A DNA stretch of 45,618 nucleotides from Paracoccus sediminilitoris (GTDB taxonomy: Bacteria; Pseudomonadota; Alphaproteobacteria; Rhodobacterales; Rhodobacteraceae): NCBI RefSeq assembly GCF_003259195.1, contig NZ_QJPK01000028.1, positions 1 to 45,618 on the forward strand. The letters run 5' to 3'. The translations under genes were made by a program, and so were the position numbers. The notes under the pieces were generated by a model. The model worked only from the letters and a program-made list of their open reading frames with translations. It had not been told where the DNA came from and did not search any database. Below are positions 34,500-42,594 of the stretch, in pieces (the first letter of the stretch is position 1; each line of letters starts with the position of its first letter).

Positions 34500-35402
34500 A
34501 TGACCGACCTGCAAGCGCGCATCGTCATGCTGGGATGCCTGGTGACGGCGGGGGCCGCGCTGGCGGTCACCATCCTGATTTCGCGGATGGCATCCGATGC
34601 CGGGGCGCCGATGATCTGGTTCCTGGGCGCGGTGCTGGCGGGCAGCGGTCTGGCGCAGCTGGTGCTGGCCCAGGTGCTGGGCCAGGGGCAGGACATGCGA
34701 CCGATGCTGGTCTTCGCCCTTGGGGCGGGGGCGCTGCTGGCGGGACCAACCGCGCTTGGCTATCTGGCGGTGTCGCATGTGGGGGCGGGCTACATCTCGA
34801 TGACCTTCGCCTTTCCGATCCTGCTGACCTGGGCGCTGGCCCGGCTGATCGGGCTGGAAGGCGCCGATCGCCGCCGCACGCTGGCCGTGGGGCTGGGGCT
34901 GATCGGGGGCCTGATCATCGCGACGTCCAAGCTGACGCAGCTGCCTTCGGATGCGACGCTGTGGCTGTTGGCGGCGACGGCGATGCCGGTGGTAATCGCG
35001 GGCGGCAACATCTTCCGCAGCCGCTATTGGCCGAAAGGCGCGCGCCCGCTGACGCTGTCGGGGCTGACGCTGCTAATGGGCGGGCTGGCCTGCGTGCCGG
35101 TGGCGGCCCTGATGGACGGATCACCCGCCGCGCTGTGGCATGAGGGAGCGTTGCGCCACCTGCTGGGCGTCGACATCGCCGTCTTCGTCATCCAGTACAT
35201 CGCCTTCTTCCAGCTTCAGCGCCTTGGCGGGCCGGTGACGCTGTCGCTGTTGGGTCCGGTCGCTGCCCTGACCGGGGCTGCAGGCGCGCTGTGGATCTTT
35301 GCCGAACCGCTGCCGCAGGGCTTCCTGCTGGCGGGGCTTCTGGTCGGGACGGGGGTCATGTTGATGCTGATGCGCCGCCGCCCCGCCCCGGAAGCCGCCT
35401 AG
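34500..35402 (+). CDS. DMT/EamA-family transporter
   Basis: This 300-residue inner-membrane protein has about ten hydrophobic segments in two EamA-like halves; the halves meet near residues 145-165. Substrates of the family are amino acids, nucleotides, sugars or drugs and cannot be told here. ATG 34500 follows GGAGG/GAGG sequences and the operator of the divergent MarR gene, which probably controls it. Its stop overlaps the convergent LOG-family stop in CTAG. Confidence 0.88.
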   Translation: MTDLQARIVMLGCLVTAGAALAVTILISRMASDAGAPMIWFLGAVLAGSGLAQLVLAQVLGQGQDMRPMLVFALGAGALLAGPTALGYLAVSHVGAGYISMTFAFPILLTWALARLIGLEGADRRRTLAVGLGLIGGLIIATSKLTQLPSDATLWLLAATAMPVVIAGGNIFRSRYWPKGARPLTLSGLTLLMGGLACVPVAALMDGSPAALWHEGALRHLLGVDIAVFVIQYIAFFQLQRLGGPVTLSLLGPVAALTGAAGALWIFAEPLPQGFLLAGLLVGTGVMLMLMRRRPAPEAA

Positions 35403-36232
35403 CCCGCGGGGTCGGACCAGCCGTCGATGATCGCGATGGCCTCCTCGGCGGTCTCGACATAGTGGATCAGGTCCAGGTCGGCATCGCTGATGGTTCCGGC
35501 GCGGGCCAAGGCCTTCCAGTTGATGATCTCTTCCCAGAAGGATTTGCCGAACAGCAGGACCGGCACGCGGGCCATGCGGCCGGTCTGGATCAAAGTCAGC
35601 GTCTCGAATAATTCGTCGAAGGTGCCGAACCCGCCCGGAAAGACCGTGATCGCGCAGGCACGCATCAGGAAATGCATCTTGCGGATCGCAAAATAGTGGA
35701 AGTTGAAGCAGAGGTCCGGCGTCACATGCGCGTTCGGGGCCTGCTCGTGCGGCAGCACGATCCCCAAGCCGATGGATTCCCCGCCCGCCTGTTCGGCGCC
35801 CAGGTTGCCCGCCTCCATCACGCCGGGGCCGCCGCCGGTGCAGATGACGAAATCGCGCCCGCCGCTGGCCAGGCTGCGTTCGGTCATCTTCTGGCCAAAG
35901 AGGCGCGCCTGTTCGTAATATTGCGACAGCGCCGCCAGTTCCGGCGTGCGGGCCTGATCGGCGCGGTCGGGGGCGGGAATGCGCGCACCGCCAAAGATTA
36001 CTACGGTCGATTCGATGCCATGTTCGTCCATGATCATCTGCGGCTTCAAAAGTTCCAGCTGCAGGCGGACGGGGCGCAATTCGTCGCGCAGCATGAAGTC
36101 GGTGTCGGTGAAGGCCAGCCGATAGGACGGCGCGCGGGTCTGGGGCGTGTCGGGCGTGCGCCTTGCCCGCGCCACGTCCTGATCGCTGTGGGGAAGGGCG
36201 TGAACGTGGTCGTCTTTGGGCGTGTCGGTCAT
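35399..36232 (-). CDS. LOG-family Rossmann-fold protein (TIGR00730)
   Basis: This protein is of the lysine-decarboxylase-like/LOG family, whose studied members release adenine or cytokinin bases from nucleotide 5'-monophosphates. The hallmark [12 protein letters not shown] is present, with the paired [13 protein letters not shown] motif. It has 277 residues, longer than the ~190 of minimal LOG proteins, because of a ~75-residue N-terminal extension. ATG 36232 is preferred, with AGG six bases upstream; ATG 36244 is possible. The true substrate is not known. Confidence 0.88.
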   Translation of the reverse strand: MTDTPKDDHVHALPHSDQDVARARRTPDTPQTRAPSYRLAFTDTDFMLRDELRPVRLQLELLKPQMIMDEHGIESTVVIFGGARIPAPDRADQARTPELAALSQYYEQARLFGQKMTERSLASGGRDFVICTGGGPGVMEAGNLGAEQAGGESIGLGIVLPHEQAPNAHVTPDLCFNFHYFAIRKMHFLMRACAITVFPGGFGTFDELFETLTLIQTGRMARVPVLLFGKSFWEEIINWKALARAGTISDADLDLIHYVETAEEAIAIIDGWSDPAG

Positions 36233-36338
36233 CCATGGCCTCATCTGCGGCCACGCGCGGATTGCGCGGGCTTTCCCCGATGCTTATAGCCCGACCAAGA
36301 CGTTTTCCACCCGCACACCCGATCCAAGAGAGGCCATC

Positions 36339-37160
36339 ATGACCCAAGCCCTGGAAACCGCCATCGAAGCCGCGTGGGAAAACCGCGCCCAGATCAACAA
36401 TGCCACCACCGGACCCGTGCGCGAGGCCGTCGAACAGACCCTGACCCAGCTGGACAGCGGCGAACTGCGCGTGGCCGAAAAGCGCGGTGACGACTGGCAT
36501 GTGAACCAATGGGCGAAGAAGGCCGTGCTGCTGTCCTTCCGTCTGAACGACATGGAAGAAATGTCGGGCGGCCCGCAGGGCAGCAACTGGTGGGACAAGG
36601 TGCCGTCGAAATTCCACGGCTGGGGCGACAACCAGTGGCGCGAGGCGGGCTTTCGCGCCGTCCCCGGTTCGATCGTACGCCGCAGCGCCTTCATCGGCCA
36701 GAACGCGGTGCTGATGCCGTCCTTCGTGAACCTGGGTGCCCATGTGGGCGAAGGCACGATGGTCGACACCTGGGCCACCGTCGGCAGCTGCGCGCAGATC
36801 GGCAAGAACGTCCATCTGTCGGGCGGCGTCGGCATCGGTGGCGTGCTGGAACCCCTGCAGGCGGGCCCCACCATCATCGAGGACAACTGCTTCATCGGCG
36901 CCCGCTCCGAGGTGGTCGAGGGCTGCATCATCCGCGAAGGCGCGGTGCTGGGCATGGGCGTCTATATCGGCCAATCGACCAAGATCGTCGACCGTGAAAC
37001 GGGCGAAGTCATGTATGGCGAAGTCCCCGCGGGTTCGGTCGTCGTGTCGGGCTCAATGCCCTCGAAGAACGGCGTGCATCTCTATTGCGCGGTGATCGTC
37101 AAGCGGGTGGATGCGCAGACGCGCTCCAAGACCTCGGTCAATGAACTGCTGCGCGACTGA
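36339..37160 (+). CDS. dapD: 2,3,4,5-tetrahydropyridine-2,6-dicarboxylate N-succinyltransferase
   Basis: It succinylates tetrahydrodipicolinate in the succinylase branch of lysine and meso-diaminopimelate synthesis. The 273 residues have an N-terminal helical domain (residues 1-100) and a left-handed beta-helix of hexapeptide repeats ([57 protein letters not shown]). The ATG at 36339 follows AGAGAGG. The frame is open a further 41 codons upstream over the LOG gene start, and that part is not family-like. Confidence 0.96.
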   Translation: MTQALETAIEAAWENRAQINNATTGPVREAVEQTLTQLDSGELRVAEKRGDDWHVNQWAKKAVLLSFRLNDMEEMSGGPQGSNWWDKVPSKFHGWGDNQWREAGFRAVPGSIVRRSAFIGQNAVLMPSFVNLGAHVGEGTMVDTWATVGSCAQIGKNVHLSGGVGIGGVLEPLQAGPTIIEDNCFIGARSEVVEGCIIREGAVLGMGVYIGQSTKIVDRETGEVMYGEVPAGSVVVSGSMPSKNGVHLYCAVIVKRVDAQTRSKTSVNELLRD

Positions 37161-37178
37161 TCGCGAAAGGGGGCAGGG

Positions 37179-37631
37179 ATGACGACGCTTTACATCGACG
37201 CCGATGCCTGCCCCGTCAAATCCGAGGCGGAACGCGTGGCCACCAGGCTGCGCGTTCCCATGGTACTGGTCTGCAATGGCGGGCTGCGCCCGTCGCAGAA
37301 CCCCTTCGTGACGTTGCAGATCGTCCCCGAGGGTCCCGATATCGCCGATATCTGGATCGCCGAACATTGCGGGCCAGGCGATGTCGTCGTGACCGGCGAC
37401 CTGCCCCTGGCCGATCGCTGCCTCAAGGCGGGCGCCCGCGTCCTGCGCCACGACGGAGAGCCGCTGACCATCGCCAATATCGGCGGACGGCTTGCCACGC
37501 GCGACCTGATGGCCGATCTGCGGGCCGCCAATCCCTTCATGCAGGGCGGCGGCGCGGCCTTCGGCAAGGCCGATCGCGCAAGGTTCCTGCAGGCGCTGGA
37601 CCGCGAACTGACCAAGGCTTTGCGCGGCTAG
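37179..37631 (+). CDS. YaiI/YqxD family protein (DUF188)
   Basis: This 150-residue protein has the family's opening [19 protein letters not shown], then [14 protein letters not shown] and [13 protein letters not shown]. The conserved acidic residues (DAD, TGD) suggest a PIN-like nuclease fold, but no activity is established for the family. It follows dapD by 18 bp and is probably co-transcribed with it. Confidence 0.93.
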   Translation: MTTLYIDADACPVKSEAERVATRLRVPMVLVCNGGLRPSQNPFVTLQIVPEGPDIADIWIAEHCGPGDVVVTGDLPLADRCLKAGARVLRHDGEPLTIANIGGRLATRDLMADLRAANPFMQGGGAAFGKADRARFLQALDRELTKALRG

Positions 37632-37690
37632 GGAAACCGTCCGGGGGCCACCGCGTTGACGCGCGACATTCCCCAACAGACCGAGGCAGC

Positions 37691-38269
37691 ATGACCGACC
37701 ATATCAGCATCACGGATCTGGTCGAGAGGGTCAGCCATGCCTCGGATGGCGATCAGACCAGCGTGGCGCAGATCGTTCAGGCCCTTGGTCAGACGTCCTT
37801 CCTGCCCAACATGATGATCCCGGCACTAGCGGTCGTGTCGCCTCTGTCAGGGGTGCCGCTATTCTCGTCGATCTGCGGTCTGACGATCGCTTTGGTGGCA
37901 ATGCAGATGGTGATCCAGCGCGATCACATCTGGTTGCCGGACTTCCTGATGCGCAAGCATCTGAGCACGCAGCGGGTGCGCAAGGCGACTGATTGGATGA
38001 AGAAACCCGCACGGTTTCTGGACCGCATCACCAAGGAACGGTTGCGACTGCTTGTCCACCGGCCGTTCCTCTGGGTGACGCAGTTGATTTGTCTGCTGTG
38101 CGGTCTGACGATGCCTCTGCTGGAGTTGGTTCCCTTTACGTCATCACTGATGGGGGTGGTGGTCTGCCTCTTTGCCTTCGGAATGCTGGCGCGGGATGGG
38201 CTGTTCACGCTGTTGGGGTTGGGGGCATTGGGCGGCGTGGGTTGGGCCGCGATGCGCCTGATCACCTGA
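37691..38269 (+). CDS. exoD: ExoD-family exopolysaccharide synthesis protein
   Basis: This 192-residue membrane protein has hydrophobic segments around residues 42-75, 130-150 and 150-190. Typical ExoD stretches are FLPNMMIPALAVVSPLSGVP, ALVAMQMVIQRDHIWLP and RPFLWVTQLICLLCGLTMP. In Sinorhizobium exoD mutants are exopolysaccharide- and alkali-sensitive; the mechanism is unclear. The start ATG 37691 follows GAGGCAGC. Upstream open codons overlap the YaiI gene and are not used. It lies far from the glycan cluster at 1-4923. Confidence 0.88.
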   Translation: MTDHISITDLVERVSHASDGDQTSVAQIVQALGQTSFLPNMMIPALAVVSPLSGVPLFSSICGLTIALVAMQMVIQRDHIWLPDFLMRKHLSTQRVRKATDWMKKPARFLDRITKERLRLLVHRPFLWVTQLICLLCGLTMPLLELVPFTSSLMGVVVCLFAFGMLARDGLFTLLGLGALGGVGWAAMRLIT

Positions 38270-38290
38270 TGCACCACCGGTAGCGAGAGA

Positions 38291-38354
38291 GCGCATGAGC
38301 CGGCCATCGAGGCCGGCGCATGCGCCGCCGCGGCGTCGGCCTCAATGGCCGACG
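38291..38354. other. Two tandem hairpins downstream of exoD
   Basis: Hairpin 1 spans 38291-38325: a 7-bp inner stem (38299-38305 with 38311-38317) continues after one A-G mismatch into a 7-bp outer stem. Hairpin 2 spans 38334-38354 with an 8-bp stem and a 5-nt loop. They fill the 102-bp gap between convergent exoD and the hydratase gene. No T-run; bidirectional terminator or a structured RNA. Confidence 0.6.
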
Positions 38355-38371
38355 ACGTGGCGATCCTACCT

Positions 38372-39172
38372 TCAGTCAACGGGCTTTATCTTGGTGGCGG
38401 ATCCTGTGGCAAAGGCCGCCAGCCGTTCGCGCGCGGCATCCTGGGTGTTTACCACCCCCGCGACCACTGACTCCGCATAGGCGGCATCCAGGGCGCTCAT
38501 GTTCTGCATGTGGCTGATGGCGGAACAGATGGCGAAATTCGACAAGGGCGGGTTCTTGGCGGCGGCCCGCGCGATGTCCCACGCCTTGGCCTCGGCATCC
38601 TCGACCAAGTACTGGCACAGCCCGACATCGACAGCCTCGGTCCCGCGATAGAGCCGCCCCGACAGCATCATGTCGATCATGCGCGCCTTGCCGATCAGGT
38701 CCGCCACGCGGATCGTGGCCCCGCCGCCGGTGAACAGCCCGCGCTGGCCCTCGGGCAGGCCGAAATAGGTGTCCGGCCCCGCGACCCTGATATGGGCGGC
38801 GCTGGCCAGTTCCAGCCCGCCGCCCACGACCGCGCCCTTCAGCACGGCGATGATCGGCACGCCGCCATATTCCATCTTGTTGAATGCCTCGTGCCAGCGC
38901 AGGCACAGATGCATGAAATCGCTGGCATTGCGGTTTTCGCGGTGATGTTCCACCAAGTCCAGTCCGGCGCTGAAATGATCGCCGTTGGATCGCAGGATCA
39001 CCGCGCGCACGCCCGCGCGGGGTAGGGTCGAAAAGATGTCGACCAGTTCCTCGATCGTGGCGGCATCCAGCGCGTTGCGCTTGGCGGGTCGGTTCAGCGT
39101 GACGGTGGCGATGTCATCCTCGTCCACCTCCAGCACGATGTTTTCCAGCGTCAGGTCCGCGATGCCGCGCAT
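38372..39172 (-). CDS. Enoyl-CoA hydratase/isomerase (crotonase family)
   Basis: This 266-residue protein adds water to or isomerises an enoyl-CoA; the exact acyl chain is unknown. The crotonase fold is clear: [13 protein letters not shown], oxyanion-hole FSAGLDL and [18 protein letters not shown], and [14 protein letters not shown], with the second catalytic acid region. It lies 70 bp after the AEC transporter on the same strand and may be its own unit. It is convergent with exoD. Confidence 0.9.
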   Translation of the reverse strand: MRGIADLTLENIVLEVDEDDIATVTLNRPAKRNALDAATIEELVDIFSTLPRAGVRAVILRSNGDHFSAGLDLVEHHRENRNASDFMHLCLRWHEAFNKMEYGGVPIIAVLKGAVVGGGLELASAAHIRVAGPDTYFGLPEGQRGLFTGGGATIRVADLIGKARMIDMMLSGRLYRGTEAVDVGLCQYLVEDAEAKAWDIARAAAKNPPLSNFAICSAISHMQNMSALDAAYAESVVAGVVNTQDAARERLAAFATGSATKIKPVD

Positions 39173-39242
39173 GTCCGGGTCTCCTCCCTCAAAGTGACCT
39201 GATGGGGATAGCCCGCCACCCCGCCGGGGTCGAGAGGCCCGA

Positions 39243-40196
39243 TCAGGCGGCGATCAACCCGATCACCAGTGGAATGGTGACGATGCTGAACGCGGTCGAG
39301 ATCAGGATCGCGGTCGACACCCGCTGCTGGCCCACCCCGAAATGCTGGGCCAGGATATAGACGTTGCCCGCGACCGGAAGGGCCGCCGCCGCGATCATGA
39401 CCCCCGCGGAGAAGGGTTCGACAGCCAGCAGCAGGGCCGCAACGCCCACGGCCAGGGGATGCAGCACCAGCTTGGCGAAACCCAGCCACCCCGACGTCGC
39501 CATCCGCCGCAGCTGCCGCCCCGCAAGGCTGGCCCCGATTGCGAACAGCGCGCCGGGCGTGGCGGCCTGTCCCAGAATGGTCAGGAATTCGTCCAGCGGC
39601 CCCGGCATCGGCAGATGCAGCAGCGACCAGGACAGTCCCGCCACCATCGACAGGATCATCGGGTTGGCGGCCACCCCGCGCAGCACCGGCAGGATCGCCG
39701 CCCCGCGCAGTCCCCCCTGGCGCGCGCCATGGATGATCAGCGTGATCAGCGTGGAAAAGACCAGCATGTCGATGGTCAGCACCATCAGCACCGGCCCCAC
39801 GGTGCGTTCGCCCAGCAGCACGACCAGCATCGGCACGCCCAGAAAGCCCGTGTTGCCGGTCATGCAGCATTGCGCCTCCATCGCGGCATCAGGCAGGGGC
39901 AGGCCGCGCCACCGGCCCACCGCCATGCCGATCGCCCAGACCAGGGTCGATCCCGCCAGATAGGCCAGAACGAAGCGCAGGTCGAACAGCGCCCCCAAGT
40001 CCAGCCCCGCCGCAAAGCGGAACAGCATGGCCGACAGCGCGAAGTAGAAGACGAATTTCGTCAGCCACGCGGCTGCCTCGGGCGGAAAGAACCGCGATGC
40101 GGCAGCGGCCCAGCCCAATCCGATCAGCCCGAAAAAGGGCAGCGTCTTCAGGAAAATCTCGGTCAATCCAATGGTCCCCGTTGCCGGGGGCGTCAT
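39243..40196 (-). CDS. AEC-family (auxin efflux carrier type) transporter
   Basis: This 317-residue membrane protein has about ten hydrophobic segments in two inverted halves; the two half-repeats meet near residue 160. [10 protein letters not shown] in the first half and [17 protein letters not shown] in the second are the discontinuous-helix motifs of the bile-acid/AEC fold. Bacterial members move malonate, malate or other organic anions. The start ATG 40196 overlaps the mbfA stop by 4 bp. It is the last gene of a six-gene minus-strand unit. Confidence 0.88.
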   Translation of the reverse strand: MTPPATGTIGLTEIFLKTLPFFGLIGLGWAAAASRFFPPEAAAWLTKFVFYFALSAMLFRFAAGLDLGALFDLRFVLAYLAGSTLVWAIGMAVGRWRGLPLPDAAMEAQCCMTGNTGFLGVPMLVVLLGERTVGPVLMVLTIDMLVFSTLITLIIHGARQGGLRGAAILPVLRGVAANPMILSMVAGLSWSLLHLPMPGPLDEFLTILGQAATPGALFAIGASLAGRQLRRMATSGWLGFAKLVLHPLAVGVAALLLAVEPFSAGVMIAAAALPVAGNVYILAQHFGVGQQRVSTAILISTAFSIVTIPLVIGLIAA

Positions 40197-41173
40197 CCGG
40201 AACCGATCAGCACCCCCACAGCCAGCACCAGACCACCGCCCACGACCACTTGCAAGGTGGCCCGCCAGAAGGGGGTCTGCATCCAGCGGTTCTGGATCCA
40301 GGCAATGGCCCACAGCTCGACGAAGACGACCATGATGGCGATGGTGGTGGCGGTCCAGAAATCGGGGATCAGATAGGGCAGCGCATGCCCCAGGCCGCCC
40401 ACCGCCGTCATCACCCCCGAGGACAGGCCCCGCTTCAATGGCGATCCGCGACCCGAGATGACGCCGTCATCGGATGCGGCCTCGGTAAAGCCCATGCTGA
40501 TGCCCGCGCCGATGCTGGCGGCCAGCCCGACCAGAAAGGTGGTCCAGGGGTCCTGCGTGGCAAAGGCCACCGCAAAGATCGGCGCCAAGGTGGACACGCT
40601 GCCATCCATCAGCCCCGCCAGTCCCGGCTGCACCCAGGTCAGCACGAAATCGCGATGCGCCACGGCATCCTCGTCGGCGCGGGCGTCGTCACCCAGATGC
40701 TGATCGGTCAGTTCGTGGGCACGGTTTTCGTGGCCGCGTTCGGCGGCGGCCAGATCGCCCAGCAGCTTGCGCGTCCCGGCATCATGGCTCAGCTGGGCGG
40801 CGCGGGCATAGAAATCGGCGGCGTCGCGTTCCATGCCCGCCGCCTCGGCGCGGATGGTTTCCAACGACAGATTCTGCATCATCCAAGCGGGGCGACGGGT
40901 GAAATACCCCGCCACATGTTCGCGCCGGATCACCGGGATCGCGTCGCCGAACCGCGCGGCAAAGGCATCGATCAGCTGGCGACGGTGGCCGTCCTCCTCG
41001 GCGCTCATGCCCTCGAAGACGGCGGCGGTGGCGGGATAATCGGCCCGCAGGAAATCAGCCCAGTTGCGATAGATGCGGGCGTCATCCTCCTCGGATGCGA
41101 TGGCCAGGGCCAGGATCTCGCGCTCGGACAGATCGGTCAGGCGCTTGCGGGTGGACATGAAGGACAGGTTCAT
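40193..41173 (-). CDS. mbfA: MbfA-type iron exporter: ferritin-like plus VIT1 domain
   Basis: This 326-residue protein joins a ferritin-like domain (residues ~15-165) to a CCC1/VIT1 membrane domain (~175-326, about five segments). Likely di-iron ligands lie in ALAIASEEDDARIYRNW, GMSAEEDGHRRQL, EAAGMERDAADFY and AAAERGHENRAHEL. The membrane part begins PGLAGLMDGSVSTLAP. In rhizobia, MbfA exports iron and is controlled by Irr; no Irr box is seen upstream here because the gene follows TusA by only 9 bp. It is co-transcribed with a sensor kinase and regulator by position. Confidence 0.9.
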   Translation of the reverse strand: MNLSFMSTRKRLTDLSEREILALAIASEEDDARIYRNWADFLRADYPATAAVFEGMSAEEDGHRRQLIDAFAARFGDAIPVIRREHVAGYFTRRPAWMMQNLSLETIRAEAAGMERDAADFYARAAQLSHDAGTRKLLGDLAAAERGHENRAHELTDQHLGDDARADEDAVAHRDFVLTWVQPGLAGLMDGSVSTLAPIFAVAFATQDPWTTFLVGLAASIGAGISMGFTEAASDDGVISGRGSPLKRGLSSGVMTAVGGLGHALPYLIPDFWTATTIAIMVVFVELWAIAWIQNRWMQTPFWRATLQVVVGGGLVLAVGVLIGSG

Positions 41174-41182
41174 CGTTCGTGC

Positions 41183-41431
41183 TCAAATATCCTCGGGGGG
41201 CGGGGCGGCGTGCCCCCGTTGCACCGTGAATTCATGCGCACCGTCAGGCAGGTCGCGCTGTGCCACCATGGCATGACCCGACTGCCCGCAGAAATGCGGC
41301 ACATCGACCACCGCCATCGGATCGGATGCGACCATCACGACCTGGTCCCCCGGCGCTACCGCCATCAGGGCCTTGCGCAGCCGCAGCACCGGCAGCGGGC
41401 ACAAAAGCCCCCGCGCATCGACATGGGTCAT
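41183..41431 (-). CDS. TusA-family sulfur carrier protein
   Basis: This small 82-residue protein has the SirA/TusA fold with the persulfide cysteine Cys11 in the family motif DARGLLCPLPVLRLRKAL. It can carry sulfur for tRNA thiolation, molybdenum cofactor or dissimilatory sulfur metabolism; which use applies is unknown. The start ATG 41431 overlaps the DUF2478 stop by 4 bp. The frame stays open far upstream, but only as a shadow of the neighbouring gene. Confidence 0.9.
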   Translation of the reverse strand: MTHVDARGLLCPLPVLRLRKALMAVAPGDQVVMVASDPMAVVDVPHFCGQSGHAMVAQRDLPDGAHEFTVQRGHAAPPPEDI

Positions 41432-41940
41432 GACAGCGCCGCCGCCTGTTCCAGGCACCAACCCGCGACGTCGCCGGGTGCCAGTTCGACCGCCAGCCCG
41501 CCCGCAAACGCCAGAAAGGCCGCGCGCTGCTGGCGCGGAACATAGAGGACGACCGGCTGGCCCGCGGCGGCGGCCTCGGCGATCAGGCTGTAAAAACCGC
41601 GTCCCATCGCTTCCTGCCGGCCGAATTTCGGGATGACGACCAGATCGGCACCGGGCAGGGTCGGGGCGGTGCGGGCCACGACCTCCTCGAGCGCGCCGGT
41701 ATCCAGCCGACAGCCCGAGGCGCCCGCCCCAAGCGATTGCGAAATCCGCACCGGGGCCGCCCCGTCGCCGATCACCTGCATGTCCATGTCGCAGGCGCAA
41801 TCGGGGCCCAGGTCGTGGTTGGTCTGCACCGCCCCCGCGATCCGTAGGCCGCGCGCCTGCAGATCGCGGGCCAGATCCGCGATCAGGCGGTCGGCGGCAC
41901 CGGGGGCGGCGGTTTCATCAAGGCCGAACCATGCCAGCAT
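41428..41940 (-). CDS. DUF2478 domain protein
   Basis: This 170-residue protein resembles DUF2478 (Mo-cofactor-associated, NTPase-like) by pattern: GLRIAGAVQTNHDLG, ISQSLGAGASGCRLD, ADLVVIPKFGRQEAMGRGF. Four Cys residues lie in the region CAC and GC (near residues 48-77) and at the end (WCLE). The biochemical function is unknown. It starts 15 bp after the response regulator stop and overlaps tusA by 4 bp. The DUF assignment is by eye, so moderately sure. Confidence 0.75.
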   Translation of the reverse strand: MLAWFGLDETAAPGAADRLIADLARDLQARGLRIAGAVQTNHDLGPDCACDMDMQVIGDGAAPVRISQSLGAGASGCRLDTGALEEVVARTAPTLPGADLVVIPKFGRQEAMGRGFYSLIAEAAAAGQPVVLYVPRQQRAAFLAFAGGLAVELAPGDVAGWCLEQAAALS

Positions 41941-41955
41941 CGCATCTCTCCTGCT

Positions 41956-42594
41956 TCAGACGCCGCTATCCAGCGCGAATTTCATCAAGCCGTTGATCCC
42001 GTCCACGCCCAGCTTTCTTTTCAGGGCCGATGACGTGTTCGCCGCCGTCTTGTAGCTGACCCCGATCCGATCCGCGATGGTCTGCAGCCCATGACCTTGC
42101 CCGATCAACGCCAGCACCTGCCTTTCGCGGTCCGACAGCGCCCCCAGGGGGTCATCCGCCGCCCCCGCCCGCAGCGTGGCCAGCGCCATGGCCTGACGGG
42201 GGTCCAGATAAAACTCGCCCGCCTCCAGCGTGGTGACGGCCTGACGGAAATCCGCAGGCGGCGCGTTCTTGGACAGGAAACCCTGCGCGCCCTCCTGCAA
42301 CGCGCGGGCCGCGAACCCCGTCTGGTCGTTCATGGAAAAGATCAGGATGCGCGCATCCGGCGCCCGTTCCCGCAGGGGCGCCACCAGATCCAGCCCGCCC
42401 GCACCGGGCAGGCTGATGTCCAGAACGATCAGGTCCGGCGGGGGCTGGTCCTGCAGTTGCGTCAGGGCCTCCTCGCCGGACATGGCCTGGCCCACATGAT
42501 CATAGCCCAGATCGCGCAGCAGGCGGCTGGCGCCCAGATGGGTGATGGGGTGGTCGTCGATCACAAGTGCGCGTTTGGTCACGTCAGGGTCCAT
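41956..42594 (-). CDS. NarL/LuxR-family response regulator
   Basis: This 212-residue regulator has a receiver domain (phospho-acceptor Asp59 in LIVLDISLPG, acidic Asp13/Asp14, Lys in FLSKNAP). A C-terminal LuxR-type helix-turn-helix follows (LSDRERQVLALIGQGHGL, then SYKTAANTSSALKRKLGV). Its ATG directly follows the kinase stop (TGA-ATG), so expression is coupled one to one. Its targets may include the genes downstream, but no binding site can be identified. Confidence 0.92.
   Translation of the reverse strand: MDPDVTKRALVIDDHPITHLGASRLLRDLGYDHVGQAMSGEEALTQLQDQPPPDLIVLDISLPGAGGLDLVAPLRERAPDARILIFSMNDQTGFAARALQEGAQGFLSKNAPPADFRQAVTTLEAGEFYLDPRQAMALATLRAGAADDPLGALSDRERQVLALIGQGHGLQTIADRIGVSYKTAANTSSALKRKLGVDGINGLMKFALDSGV

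Noticed and set aside
41183..41205. AAATATCC followed by a G-run as a second copy of the serC-serA terminator element
   Set aside because: The bases are the coding end of the tusA-like gene (EDI-stop). The similarity to 27866-27890 is short and there is no matching stem before a T-run.
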